Below, one piece after another: positions 1-7,668 of a stretch of DNA of 45,483 bases. How positions within the stretch are numbered: the first letter of the stretch is position 1; every line of letters begins with the position of its first letter. A program made the position numbers and the translations under genes. Source of the DNA: CAYQEC01 sp964569015 (lineage in GTDB: Bacteria > Actinomycetota > Acidimicrobiia > Spongiisociales > UBA5794); assembly GCA_964569015.1 (NCBI GenBank), contig CAZMSN010000009.1:1-45483 (forward strand), given 5' to 3'. The notes under the pieces were generated by a model that was given only the letters and a program-made list of their open reading frames with translations, was not told the origin of the DNA and ran no database searches.

Positions 1-51
1 AGGGCCTAGTGAGCTGAATTGCTCGTGGAGGTTCGAGTCCTCTCTCCGACA
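1..51 (+). tRNA. tRNA-Leu (anticodon NAG), 5' part outside the window
   Basis: Only the 3' part is present. The bases fold as the end of a class II tRNA. Bases 1-2 (AG) would be anticodon positions 35-36 and G3 position 37. CCTAG at 5-9 is the 3' half of the anticodon stem. GAGC (11-14) pairs with GCTC (21-24) to make a long variable arm. The T stem is 27-31 with 39-43, around the T loop TTCGAGT (32-38). The acceptor strand is 44-50, with discriminator A at 51. A long variable arm, discriminator A and an anticodon ending in AG point to leucine (CUN codons); serine tRNAs normally have discriminator G. CCA is not encoded, since CTG follows. The first anticodon base is not visible. Confidence 0.85.
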
Positions 52-54
52 CTG

Positions 55-195
55 CGCCCCGACCCAAGGTCGGGGCGTTCGAGTTCCGGCTTTGCCGGAA
101 CTCGTGCGCGTGGCGGTCGGTTGCAGTTTGGCGAAGCCAAACTGCTGCCTGGGGTCAAGGTCGGGGCGTTCGAGTTTCTGTGCAGCAGAAACTCG
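55..195. repeat. Array of four perfect 10-bp hairpins with a 21-bp direct repeat
   Basis: Four perfect inverted repeats follow the tRNA: 55-64/68-77 (loop CAA), 81-90/94-103 (loop TTT), 123-132/136-145 (loop GAA) and 171-180/186-195 (loop TGCAG). The second and fourth share the outer bases GAGTT...AACTC. A 21-bp direct repeat links modules: 65-85 is identical to 156-176, and each copy ends inside the left arm of a hairpin. None has a T-tract, so they are not classical intrinsic terminators. The first could still end or process the tRNA transcript. The array may be a mobile or recombinogenic intergenic palindrome family (inference). Confidence 0.75.
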
Positions 196-231
196 CGGCT
201 CCATTCGCCCACCCGCGGCCGGGATTCGACG

Positions 232-393
232 ATGACCCGGGCCGTCTCGGCTCAGCACGGCGCCTTGGTGGCGGAGACGTTCGGTGCCCTCGGGGACGGA
301 GACTTCGTCGGAGGCTCCGACTGCCTGCATCCCACCGACGCCGGCTACGAGAAGATCGCGGCGGCCTTCGACGTCGCCTTCGGGGCCGGCTGA
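232..393 (+). pseudogene. C-terminal remnant of an SGNH/GDSL-type hydrolase
   Basis: From the ATG at 232 the frame encodes 53 residues ending in a stretch with DCLHPTDAGY followed by an amphipathic helix. This matches block V of SGNH/GDSL esterases, where the Asp and His of a DxxH motif complete the catalytic triad. The block I Ser motif and the rest of the domain (usually about 200 residues) are absent. The same frame runs upstream through the hairpin array and into the tRNA without recognisable protein sequence. I read this as a decayed or truncated gene end. A short functional peptide cannot be excluded but is unlikely. Confidence 0.55.
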
Positions 394-420
394 GCGGGGC
401 CGACCATCGCGAGTGCTCCC

Positions 421-479
421 GGCTCCCCGCCGGAGCTCGTACCCCGGCGGGGAGGGAGCCGACGGGCCTCCCGGGGTAC
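421..479. other. Two mutually exclusive inverted repeats upstream of the TetR gene
   Basis: The stretch 394-520 between the SGNH remnant and the TetR gene has no gene that I can support. It holds one strong GC hairpin, 421-433 pairing with 444-460 (4-base bulge in the right arm). It also holds a second perfect 9-bp inverted repeat, 439-447 with 471-479. The two share bases 444-447, so they cannot form together. The first could terminate transcription from upstream. The pair could also be an attenuator-like switch if transcribed as a leader, but no U-tract or promoter supports this. Confidence 0.4.
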
Positions 480-517
480 CGCTGCGGGAGGAACCAGGTA
501 GCTCGCGTCTCGACTTG

Positions 518-535
518 TGAGTGAGCACTCACTCA
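518..535. promoter_or_regulatory. Probable TetR operator (8-bp inverted repeat)
   Basis: TGAGTGAG (518-525) and CTCACTCA (528-535) form a perfect inverted repeat with a 2-base spacer. This is a familiar TetR-family operator pattern in actinobacteria. It overlaps the GTG at 521 that is the most upstream start of the TetR gene, so the regulator probably represses its own operon, including the two ABC genes. If RNA polymerase starts within or after this site, translation may begin at the GTG at 551 instead. Confidence 0.75.
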
Positions 536-1159
536 GTTAACCTGTTCGCCGTGCACCCCAAGCATCGCCGGGCCAGGCCTCTCTCGCGGGACGATCGCCG
601 CCGAGCGATCTTGGCTGCCGTCATCCCCCTCATCGCCGAGAAGGGCGCTGCCGCGACCACGGCGGAGATGGCGGGGGCGGCCGGGATCGCCGAGGGGACC
701 ATCTTCCGGGCCTTTCCCGACAAGGAGGCGCTGATCCACGAGGCCGTCAAGGTCGCGATGGATCCCGAAACCACCCGCCGCGCCCTGGCCGACATCGACG
801 AGTCGCTGCCGTTCGAGGCTCAACTCGCCGAAGCGGCCCGCGTCCTACACGACCGGTTCAGCCGGATCACCGCCATCGTGGGGATCCTGCGCACGATGCC
901 CCATCACCACCGAGGCCCCCCTGCCGCCGTCCATCGCGTCGTCGCAGAATCGATCGCCACGATCTCGGATGCCCTCACCGAGCTGCTGGAGCGCCACCGC
1001 GACCGCCTCGCGATCGATCCGGCGCGGGCTGCCGCCGCCTTCCAGGGACTCGTCTCTGCCAACGCCCATCCTCTTGCGGCACCGGAGGAACGGCTGTCGG
1101 TCGACGAGATCGTCTCCATCCTGCTCTCGGGCATCGCCAGGCCGGGGACGATCAACTGA
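521..1159 (+). CDS. TetR/AcrR-family transcriptional regulator
   Basis: This is a 212-residue repressor, a usual length for the family. Residues about 24-70 hold the N-terminal helix-turn-helix, with the typical series ILAAVIPLIAEKG, then the recognition segment GIAEGTIFRAFPDKEAL. The C-terminal two thirds is the variable ligand-binding and dimerisation domain. The GTG at 521 lies inside the palindromic operator 518-535. The in-frame GTG at 551, which keeps the whole DNA-binding domain, is a plausible alternative start. Neither has a clear Shine-Dalgarno sequence. The stop overlaps the ATG of the first ABC gene (TGATG), so the three genes form an operon. The likely role is drug- or metabolite-responsive control of the exporter; the ligand is unknown. 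Confidence 0.88.
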   Translation: MSTHSVNLFAVHPKHRRARPLSRDDRRRAILAAVIPLIAEKGAAATTAEMAGAAGIAEGTIFRAFPDKEALIHEAVKVAMDPETTRRALADIDESLPFEAQLAEAARVLHDRFSRITAIVGILRTMPHHHRGPPAAVHRVVAESIATISDALTELLERHRDRLAIDPARAAAAFQGLVSANAHPLAAPEERLSVDEIVSILLSGIARPGTIN

Positions 1160-2892
1160 TGCTCAGGCGGATCCTCGTCGAGCGTCTCCGGCCCTACGCG
1201 CGGCCCATCTCGATCGTGGTCGCCCTGCAATTGGCGGCGACGATCGCCTCCCTGTACCTGCCCAGCCTGAACGCGGACATCATCGACAACGGCGTCGTGA
1301 GGGGGGACACCGACTACATCACCCGGATCGGGACGTGGATGCTGGGTGTGTCGCTGATCCAGGTGGCCTGTTCGATCGTGGCGGTGTATTTCGGAGCCCG
1401 TACCGCCATGGCCTTCGGCCGAGACCTCCGCGCGGCGATCTTTCACCGGGTCGGCGAGTTCTCCAGTCGCGAGCTGGCGTATTTCGGGGCGCCGTCGCTG
1501 CTCACCCGCAACACCAACGACGTCCAGCAGGTGCAGATGCTGGTGATGATGGGCCTCGCCATGATGGTGGCAGCTCCCATCACGATGGTGGGAGGCGTCA
1601 TCATGGCGCTGCGAGAGGATGTCGGTCTCTCCTGGCTGATCGTGGTGGGGGTTCCAATCCTGGCCGTGGTGGTCGGCATCGTCGTCTCTCACATGATTCC
1701 CGCTTACGGGGCGATGCAGGAGCGTCTCGACACGGTCAATCGTGTTCTTCGTGAGCAGACCGCCGGTATCCGGGTGCTTCGTGCCTTCGTCAGGGAACGA
1801 CACGAGACCGAGCGGTTCGCACGAGCCAACACCGGGCTCACCGATGTCTCACTCACGGTCGGCCGGTGGATGGCGGCCATGTTCCCGGTGGTGATGCTGG
1901 TCCTGAACCTCTCGAGTGTGGCGGTGCTGTGGTTCGGGGCCGGGCGCATCGACTCGGGGGCGATGCAGATCGGCGCCCTCACGGCCTTTCTCGCCTATCT
2001 GATCCAGATCCTGATGTCGGTGATGATGGCCACCTTGATGCTGGTGATGGTGCCGAGAGCCGCGGTGTGCGCCGATCGCATCGGGGAGGTCCTCGACACG
2101 GAGTCATCCGTCGTGCTCCCGCGACCGGGGGTGACCGAGGTCGACCGAAGCAGTGAACTCGACCTTCGGGGGGTGGGTTTCAGTTATCCGAGGGCCGACT
2201 ACCCGGTGCTACGCGACGTGACCTTCTCGGCACGGCCGGGTCAGACCACCGCCATCGTCGGTTCCACCGGTGCCGGAAAGACCACTCTGCTGAGTCTGAT
2301 ACCGAGGCTGTTCGACGTCACGATGGGAACCGTCTCGGTCGACGGCGTCGACGTTCGAGAGTGGAACGCCGATGCCCTGTGGTCACGGATCGGCCTGGTG
2401 CCACAGGCGCCCTATCTGTTCTCGGGGACTGTTGCCTCCAATCTGCGATACGGCAATCCCGATGCCACCAACGAGGAGATGTGGACGGCGCTCGAGGTTG
2501 CCCAGGCGCGGGACTTCGTGGAGGCGATGCCGGAGGGGTTGGAGACTCCGATCGCCCAAGGTGGGACCAACGTCTCGGGCGGGCAACGACAGCGCCTCGC
2601 CATTGCCCGGGCGCTCATCCGGCATCCCGAGGTCTATCTGTTCGACGATGCATTCTCCGCCCTCGACCTGGCCACGGACGCCAGGCTGCGTCGGGCGCTG
2701 AAGCCGGTCACCGCAGATGCCACCGTGCTGATCGTGGCCCAGCGAATCTCGACCATCGCTGACGCCGAGCAGATCATCGTGCTCGAAGACGGGGAGATCG
2801 TCGGCCTCGGAACCCACGAGTCCCTGCTGGCGACCTGCGACACGTATGGCGAGATCGTCGAATCGCAGCTGAAGGCGGAGGCCGCCTCATGA
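1159..2892 (+). CDS. ABC exporter half-transporter, subunit with degenerate ATPase site
   Basis: This 577-residue protein has an N-terminal six-helix exporter domain (about residues 15-300) and a C-terminal nucleotide-binding domain. Walker A is GSTGAGKT (368-375) and the signature is VSGGQ (472-476). The Walker B end is FDDAF, with Asp497 where the catalytic Glu normally sits. The switch position is Gln528 (AQRIS) instead of His. In heterodimeric exporters such as TM287/288 and BmrCD these changes mark the degenerate subunit. Its intact signature would complete the active site of the next gene product. It overlaps both neighbours, giving an operon of TetR, ABC1 and ABC2. The substrate is unknown; multidrug or lipid export is usual for the family. 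Confidence 0.93.
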   Translation: MLRRILVERLRPYARPISIVVALQLAATIASLYLPSLNADIIDNGVVRGDTDYITRIGTWMLGVSLIQVACSIVAVYFGARTAMAFGRDLRAAIFHRVGEFSSRELAYFGAPSLLTRNTNDVQQVQMLVMMGLAMMVAAPITMVGGVIMALREDVGLSWLIVVGVPILAVVVGIVVSHMIPAYGAMQERLDTVNRVLREQTAGIRVLRAFVRERHETERFARANTGLTDVSLTVGRWMAAMFPVVMLVLNLSSVAVLWFGAGRIDSGAMQIGALTAFLAYLIQILMSVMMATLMLVMVPRAAVCADRIGEVLDTESSVVLPRPGVTEVDRSSELDLRGVGFSYPRADYPVLRDVTFSARPGQTTAIVGSTGAGKTTLLSLIPRLFDVTMGTVSVDGVDVREWNADALWSRIGLVPQAPYLFSGTVASNLRYGNPDATNEEMWTALEVAQARDFVEAMPEGLETPIAQGGTNVSGGQRQRLAIARALIRHPEVYLFDDAFSALDLATDARLRRALKPVTADATVLIVAQRISTIADAEQIIVLEDGEIVGLGTHESLLATCDTYGEIVESQLKAEAAS

Positions 2893-4865
2893 GCGGCCGG
2901 ACCATGAAAGTCACTGAGCGGATCGAGCGCGGACGTGGTCCGGGCCATGGGCCGTTCGGCGGCGGCACGATCGGTGAGAAGCCTGTCTCGTTCGGCGCCT
3001 CCGCCAAGAGACTGATCAAGCGCCTGCGACCGGAGCTCCCCAAGGTCTTTGCCGTCTTCGCAGCCGGCATCGTCAGCGTGGCCTTCGCCGCCATCGGCCC
3101 GAGAGTGTTGGGTCGAGCAACCGATGTGATCTTCTCAGGAGCGATCGGGCGGAATCTGCCTTCCGGCATCACCAAGGCCGAAGCCATCGAGATGGCCCGC
3201 GCTCAAGGGCAGAGCCAGATCGCCGACCTCCTCAGCGGAATCGACCTGGTCCCCGGCCAGGGGATCGACTTCTCGGCCCTGGCGCGAGTGCTCCTGATCG
3301 TGCTCGCCCTCTACACCGGGTCCGCCCTTCTCGCGTACCTCCAGGGCTACCTGCTCAACGATGCCGTCCAGATGACGATGTACCGCATGCGCTCAGACGT
3401 CGAAGACAAGCTCAATCGCCTACCGCTGCGCTACTTCGATCGCCAGCCCCGCGGAGAGCTGTTGAGTCGGGTCACCAACGACATCGACAACATCTCCCAG
3501 AGTCTCCAGCAGACCATGAGCCAGTTCCTGACGTCGCTACTGACGATCATCTTCGTGGTCGGCATGATGATCTGGATCTCTCCGACGCTGGCGTTGATCG
3601 CGCTGGCGACCATCCCCATCACCATGATCGTTGCGGGACTCGTCATGCGGCGGTCCCAGAAGCATTTCATCACCCAGTGGCGCCGAACGGGGGCTCTCAA
3701 TGCCCAGGTCGAAGAGGCCTTCACGGGGCATTCGCTGGTGAAGGTATTCGGCCGTCAGAGAGAGGTACAGGCGGTCTTCGATGCCGAAAACGAAGAGCTG
3801 TTCCGGGCGAGCTTCAGGGCACAGTTCCTCTCCCATCTGATCATGCCGATCATGATGTTCATCGGGAACCTCAACTACGTCGTCATCGCGGTCCTTGGAG
3901 GACTCCGGGTGGCGAGCGGCACCATGAGCCTCGGCGATGTCCAGGCCTTCATCCAATACTCGCGCCGGTTCACCCAGCCGGTCACTCAAGTTGCGTCGAT
4001 GATCAACCTGCTGCAATCGGGCGTGGCCTCGGCCGAGCGGGTCTTCGAGTTCCTCGATGCCGAGGAGGAGTTTCCCGATGACGAGCACCCGCCGCGATCG
4101 CAGATCTCACGGGGACGAGTGACCTTCGAGAACGTCTCGTTCCGTTACGAGGAAGATGTTGCGCTCATCGAGGATCTCTCGATGGCCGTCGAACCGGGTC
4201 ACACCGTGGCAATCGTGGGTCCGACCGGAGCTGGCAAGACCACCCTGGTCAACCTGATCATGCGGTTCTACGAGCTCGACGAGGGCCGCATCACCCTTGA
4301 CGGGGTCGACATCGCCCGCATGACTCGGGCGGGGCTGCGCTCTCAGATCGGGATGGTGCTTCAAGACACCTGGCTGTTCAAAGGAACGATCCGGGACAAC
4401 ATCGCTTACGGACGCCCCGAGTCCACCGAGGCCGAGATCCACGACGCGGCCGAGGCGACCCTCGTCGACAGGTTCGTGCACAGCCTGCCGGACGGGTACG
4501 ACACGGTCATCGACGACGAAGGCAGCAACATCAGCTCCGGGGAGAAACAGCTCGTCACGATTGCTCGGGCGTTTCTCACCGACCCGGCCCTGTTGATCCT
4601 CGACGAGGCCACCAGCTCGGTCGACACTCGCACCGAGCTGCTGGTGCAGCATGCCATGGCCGCGCTGCGGACCGATCGCACCAGCTTTGTGATCGCCCAC
4701 CGCCTGTCCACCATCCGAGACGCCGACCTCATCTTGGTGATGGAGAACGGCCGGATCGTCGAACGAGGTAACCACAACGAGCTGATCACACTCGACGGCG
4801 CCTACGCCGCCCTCTACAACTCGCAATTCACCGGGCCCGACATCGCCACGCAACCCCTAGGGTGA
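2889..4865 (+). CDS. ABC exporter half-transporter, catalytically canonical subunit
   Basis: This 658-residue partner of the upstream ABC protein starts in an ATGA overlap. A polar N-terminal stretch of about 45 residues precedes the exporter domain. The first extracytoplasmic loop (about residues 78-130) is enlarged. The nucleotide-binding domain has Walker A GPTGAGKT (444-451), Walker B LDEAT with Glu573, and the switch His604 in IAHRLS. Its signature is ISSGEKQ (548-554) instead of LSGGQ, so the composite site formed by this signature and the partner's Walker motifs is degenerate. The complementary defects in the two genes strongly suggest an obligate heterodimer with one working ATPase site. 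Confidence 0.93.
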   Translation: MSGRTMKVTERIERGRGPGHGPFGGGTIGEKPVSFGASAKRLIKRLRPELPKVFAVFAAGIVSVAFAAIGPRVLGRATDVIFSGAIGRNLPSGITKAEAIEMARAQGQSQIADLLSGIDLVPGQGIDFSALARVLLIVLALYTGSALLAYLQGYLLNDAVQMTMYRMRSDVEDKLNRLPLRYFDRQPRGELLSRVTNDIDNISQSLQQTMSQFLTSLLTIIFVVGMMIWISPTLALIALATIPITMIVAGLVMRRSQKHFITQWRRTGALNAQVEEAFTGHSLVKVFGRQREVQAVFDAENEELFRASFRAQFLSHLIMPIMMFIGNLNYVVIAVLGGLRVASGTMSLGDVQAFIQYSRRFTQPVTQVASMINLLQSGVASAERVFEFLDAEEEFPDDEHPPRSQISRGRVTFENVSFRYEEDVALIEDLSMAVEPGHTVAIVGPTGAGKTTLVNLIMRFYELDEGRITLDGVDIARMTRAGLRSQIGMVLQDTWLFKGTIRDNIAYGRPESTEAEIHDAAEATLVDRFVHSLPDGYDTVIDDEGSNISSGEKQLVTIARAFLTDPALLILDEATSSVDTRTELLVQHAMAALRTDRTSFVIAHRLSTIRDADLILVMENGRIVERGNHNELITLDGAYAALYNSQFTGPDIATQPLG

Positions 4866-4897
4866 GCGACGAGCAATAGGTGAGGAGGGGTTGGTCC

Positions 4898-5368
4898 GTG
4901 GCGTCTCTGCTCAGCGCCGGGATTCTGCTGTACCGCAGGCGTGGTGCTGAGGTCGAGGTGATGGTGGCTCACCCGGGTGGGCCCTTCTGGGCGAAGAGGG
5001 ACCGGGGTGTCTGGAGCATCCCGAAGGGTGAGCCGGAGCCGGGAGAAGCTCTCCGAGACGCCGCCTGCCGCGAGTTCGCCGAGGAGACGGGCTACACGGT
5101 CGATCCCGAGTCGTTGGTGCCTCTCGGGAGCGTGGTGCAGCGCTCCGGCAAAGTTGTGCACGCTTGGGCCGTGGAAGGGGACCTCGACCCGGTGGACCTG
5201 CGGTGCAACACGATCGAAATCGAGTGGCCGCCCCACTCAGGCCGCCGGGCGGTGATTCCTGAGATCGATCGGGTGGCCTGGCACGCTTTGAATGTGGCTC
5301 GAGAGAAGCTCAATCCTGCCCAATCTGAGCTGATCGACCGGCTACAGGGAATGCTGGGGGTTTCTTGA
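4898..5368 (+). CDS. Nudix hydrolase (COG4119-like NTP pyrophosphohydrolase)
   Basis: The protein has 156 residues from the GTG at 4898, which I prefer because GGAGGGG (4884-4890) lies 7 bases upstream. A GTG at 4880 would add six residues. The Nudix box is intact: G-x5-E-x7-REF-x-EE-x-G, seen as GEPEPGE...REFAEETGY. The preceding segment, with HPGGPFWAKRD and WSIPKG, matches the small NTP pyrophosphohydrolase group often annotated as COG4119. The enzyme would hydrolyse a nucleoside diphosphate linked to another moiety in the cytoplasm, using Mg2+ or Mn2+ held by the box glutamates. The substrate cannot be told from sequence. It follows the ABC operon by about 30 bases and may be co-transcribed. 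Confidence 0.88.
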   Translation: MASLLSAGILLYRRRGAEVEVMVAHPGGPFWAKRDRGVWSIPKGEPEPGEALRDAACREFAEETGYTVDPESLVPLGSVVQRSGKVVHAWAVEGDLDPVDLRCNTIEIEWPPHSGRRAVIPEIDRVAWHALNVAREKLNPAQSELIDRLQGMLGVS

Positions 5369-5401
5369 CTACCCACAGTGGCATCCGTACACTGTGGGTA
5401 G
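5369..5401 (+). terminator. Perfect 12-bp hairpin after the Nudix gene
   Basis: Bases 5369-5380 pair perfectly with 5390-5401 around a 9-base loop, starting directly after the Nudix stop codon. There is no T-tract downstream, so this is at best a non-canonical terminator. It could also be an operator for the DivIVA-like gene, which starts 53 bases later. Confidence 0.5.
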
Positions 5402-5454
5402 CATCACAGCGGGGATGATGAGGCCGGTGGCTGCCGGCATTACAGGAGGCGGCC

Positions 5455-6141
5455 ATGAGCGAACTGTGGGCTGAGATAGAGAAGGCCGATTTCACTCTGG
5501 TGAAGCGTGGATACGAGCCGGCCGAGGTGGATGCCTTCCTCGATCATCTGGGCAAAGCCGCCAAAGAACTGGAGAGCGAAGTTGCGGCCGCTCACGGCAA
5601 GATCAATGCCCAGAAGCGTGAGATGGACGAGAGGGCCGGTCGCGGCAACTCCGTGGAACAGACGATTCTCGAGGCGGCGGACCGCAAGCAAGCGATTCTC
5701 GACAACGCAGAGCGGCGCGCGGAGAAGATCATGGCCGACGCCGAGCGCCACGCCGCCGAATTGACGGGTGGCCCCGAGGCCGACGTCGCCAAGATGCGGG
5801 CTGAAGCCGAGAAACTCCTGGTTCGTGCCAAGCAGAGCCTCGCCATGGCGGAAGAAGAGGCCGACCGGGTGCGGGCCGAGGCGGCTCTGGAGGTCGAGGG
5901 CTTGCTCGGGGATGCTCGTCGTGAGGGTCTGGCCGTGCTCGAAGAGAGCAAGGTGGAGACGACGACGATGATCGAGGCCGCCAGGCGAGAGCACAAAGAG
6001 CTGACGATGTTGCTGCGGGCGCTCAAGGCGGCGGTGGCCGACATGCTCCGAGACGCCCAAGCACACAACGAGACGATTCGTGTTGTGCTCTCCGACGAGG
6101 AGGCTCCGAGCGAGAGTCCCGGCATGGTCGTCGGAGGTTGA
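5455..6141 (+). CDS. DivIVA/Wag31-like coiled-coil protein
   Basis: This is a 228-residue protein. The N-terminal 35 residues hold the DivIVA-type signature (DFTLVKRGYEPAEVDAFLD) that binds curved membrane in this family. The rest is a long, charged, Ala/Glu/Arg-rich helix with strong coiled-coil character up to about residue 205, and a short acidic tail. The ATG is preceded by AGGAGG (5444-5449) at a 5-base spacing. DivIVA proteins mark cell poles or septa and recruit wall-synthesis enzymes in actinobacteria. This one stands alone, not in a division cluster next to ftsZ and sepF. It may therefore be a paralogue with a scaffold role rather than the main polar-growth protein (inference). Confidence 0.85.
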   Translation: MSELWAEIEKADFTLVKRGYEPAEVDAFLDHLGKAAKELESEVAAAHGKINAQKREMDERAGRGNSVEQTILEAADRKQAILDNAERRAEKIMADAERHAAELTGGPEADVAKMRAEAEKLLVRAKQSLAMAEEEADRVRAEAALEVEGLLGDARREGLAVLEESKVETTTMIEAARREHKELTMLLRALKAAVADMLRDAQAHNETIRVVLSDEEAPSESPGMVVGG

Positions 6142-6234
6142 GGCAGGAACCGGCGTGGGTGCTTCCCGCGTCTGGGATTCTGCGATAGGCTCCTGTGTCG
6201 GCAACATCACGGCGTCAACGAAGCGACGGGAATC

Positions 6235-7410
6235 ATGGGCAAGAGACAAGCACGGCGTCGACTGAAGGACATTGCGGCTCCGAAGCCGACGAGCCAACCG
6301 TCCCCACTCCGCGGCCCGAGCGAGTCAGGTCCCATTGTGGAAATGCCGGCGTTCATTCTCATGTCACTCTTCGGCTTGGGCATATTGGTGTTCTTCGGTT
6401 CGCTCTATGGCGTGAGGGCGATTGAGTCGGATCTGAAAGACCGCGCTATCGAGCTGTTGCAGGCGAACGCGTTCCTCGACGTCGAGGTCGACGCAAATGG
6501 CCGCGACATCGAGCTCACCGGTTCCGTCGACGAGGCCGACGACCTCGTGACCGTGCCCGAGCTGGTGGCGTCGGTGAGCGGTGTCAAGACCGTCGCCAGC
6601 GAGCTGCGGTATGTTGCCTCGCCTGAGGGCGGGGAACCCACGATCGACACCGATCCCCTGGTCATCCAGTGGAGCGGCGGTCAGGTCACGGTCACCGGCG
6701 ACGTCTCGGACGAGGCGACCCGAGACACGCTGATCGAGGCGCTCGAGGACTCCTTCGGTTCCGTCAACGCTGACGGTTTGACCATCGAGGAGGGGATCGC
6801 CAGCGAACGTGAATGGCTGTCGAAGGCGATCAGCCTCATCGAGCTGAGCGGCAGCTCGGTGGAGACAGGCGAGCTGTTCATCGGTCCCGATCAGCGGGTG
6901 ATCTCGATGACGGCCGAGTTTGAGGGTCGCCAGGAGCAACGCGATATGCGCGAGGCGGTCGAGGAGATCGTGAGCGACTCCATCTTTGCGTTCGACAGCC
7001 GGCTGACCGTCGCCGACACTCCCGAAGTCGAGCCGGAGGAGGTGGTGGAGCTTCAGGAGAACCTCGACGATCTCATCGAGGGCAAGGTCGTGGAGTTCGA
7101 GTTGGGCAGTGACGTGCTCACGTCGGTGGGGATCGAACTCCTGGACGAGATCCTGGCGGCTCTGGAGTCGTTCCCAGAGGTTCCCGTCGAGATCTCCGGC
7201 CATGCCGATTCCCAGGGTGACGACGCCTCGAATCTCGCGCTGTCCGAACGGCGGGCGAAGGTGGTCCTGGACTATCTCGTTGCCCATGGCCAGGATGAGA
7301 ACCGCTTCGCGATTGTCGGCTACGGTGAGACCCGCCCGATTGCCGACAACAGCACGGCTGAGGGGCGGGCACGCAACCGCCGAATCGAGTTCAAGGCTCT
7401 GGAGGAGTAG
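6235..7410 (+). CDS. Membrane-anchored BON/OmpA-like protein (ArfA/OmpATb-like)
   Basis: The protein has 391 residues. A basic, Pro-rich cytoplasmic N-terminus is followed by one transmembrane segment (about 39-60). BON-like segments come next (about 65-118 and probably a second to about 180). An acidic linker leads to a C-terminal OmpA-like peptidoglycan-binding domain (about 285-388). The last contains the typical SGHADSQG and NLALSERRAKVV, ending in GRARNRRIEF. The layout of anchor, BON and OmpA resembles M. tuberculosis ArfA/OmpATb. It probably ties the cytoplasmic membrane to the wall. A 41-residue membrane protein starts 6 bases after the stop, so the two are probably co-expressed. Confidence 0.85.
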   Translation: MGKRQARRRLKDIAAPKPTSQPSPLRGPSESGPIVEMPAFILMSLFGLGILVFFGSLYGVRAIESDLKDRAIELLQANAFLDVEVDANGRDIELTGSVDEADDLVTVPELVASVSGVKTVASELRYVASPEGGEPTIDTDPLVIQWSGGQVTVTGDVSDEATRDTLIEALEDSFGSVNADGLTIEEGIASEREWLSKAISLIELSGSSVETGELFIGPDQRVISMTAEFEGRQEQRDMREAVEEIVSDSIFAFDSRLTVADTPEVEPEEVVELQENLDDLIEGKVVEFELGSDVLTSVGIELLDEILAALESFPEVPVEISGHADSQGDDASNLALSERRAKVVLDYLVAHGQDENRFAIVGYGETRPIADNSTAEGRARNRRIEFKALEE

Positions 7411-7415
7411 CGCTC

Positions 7416-7541
7416 ATGATGTACGTCGCGTCGCAAATCGCCGTCTTGCTCTTGTTCGCAGCTCTCTTCGGCTTTGTGGTTGGCTGGTTCGCTCGCGCCC
7501 GCGCCAAGCAGCAGACATCGACCCGCCGGCGGGTTCACTGA
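7416..7541 (+). CDS. Small single-pass membrane protein, 41 residues
   Basis: The ATG at 7416 is directly followed by a second ATG at 7419. GGAGGAG, overlapping the end of the upstream OmpA-like gene, lies about 8 bases before it. The peptide has a hydrophobic segment at residues 7-25 (IAVLLLFAALFGFVVGW) and a basic tail rich in Arg, Lys and Gln. This fits an N-out/C-in single-span protein. A good ribosome binding site, the close spacing and the membrane-helix composition support a real gene. It may be a partner of the BON/OmpA-like protein. No specific family is assigned. Confidence 0.65.
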   Translation: MMYVASQIAVLLLFAALFGFVVGWFARARAKQQTSTRRRVH

Positions 7542-7559
7542 TCGATCCCGGATTCGATG

Positions 7560-7577
7560 GTCGCCCTGATGGGCGAC
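7560..7577. terminator. Hairpin between convergent genes
   Basis: GTCGCCC (7560-7566) pairs with GGGCGAC (7571-7577) around TGAT. It lies between the small membrane protein gene and the convergent MFS gene, a natural place for a bidirectional terminator. There is no T-tract. The rest of 7542-7668 shows only a weaker 5-bp hairpin near 7584-7601. Confidence 0.45.
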
Positions 7578-7668
7578 GGGCATGTGCTTCTGGCAGAGCA
7601 CGTCGATGTGGGGTCGGGGGGCCTCCGGCGGCGTCATGGGCCGTGAGGATTTGGCGGGCCTGTGGGCG

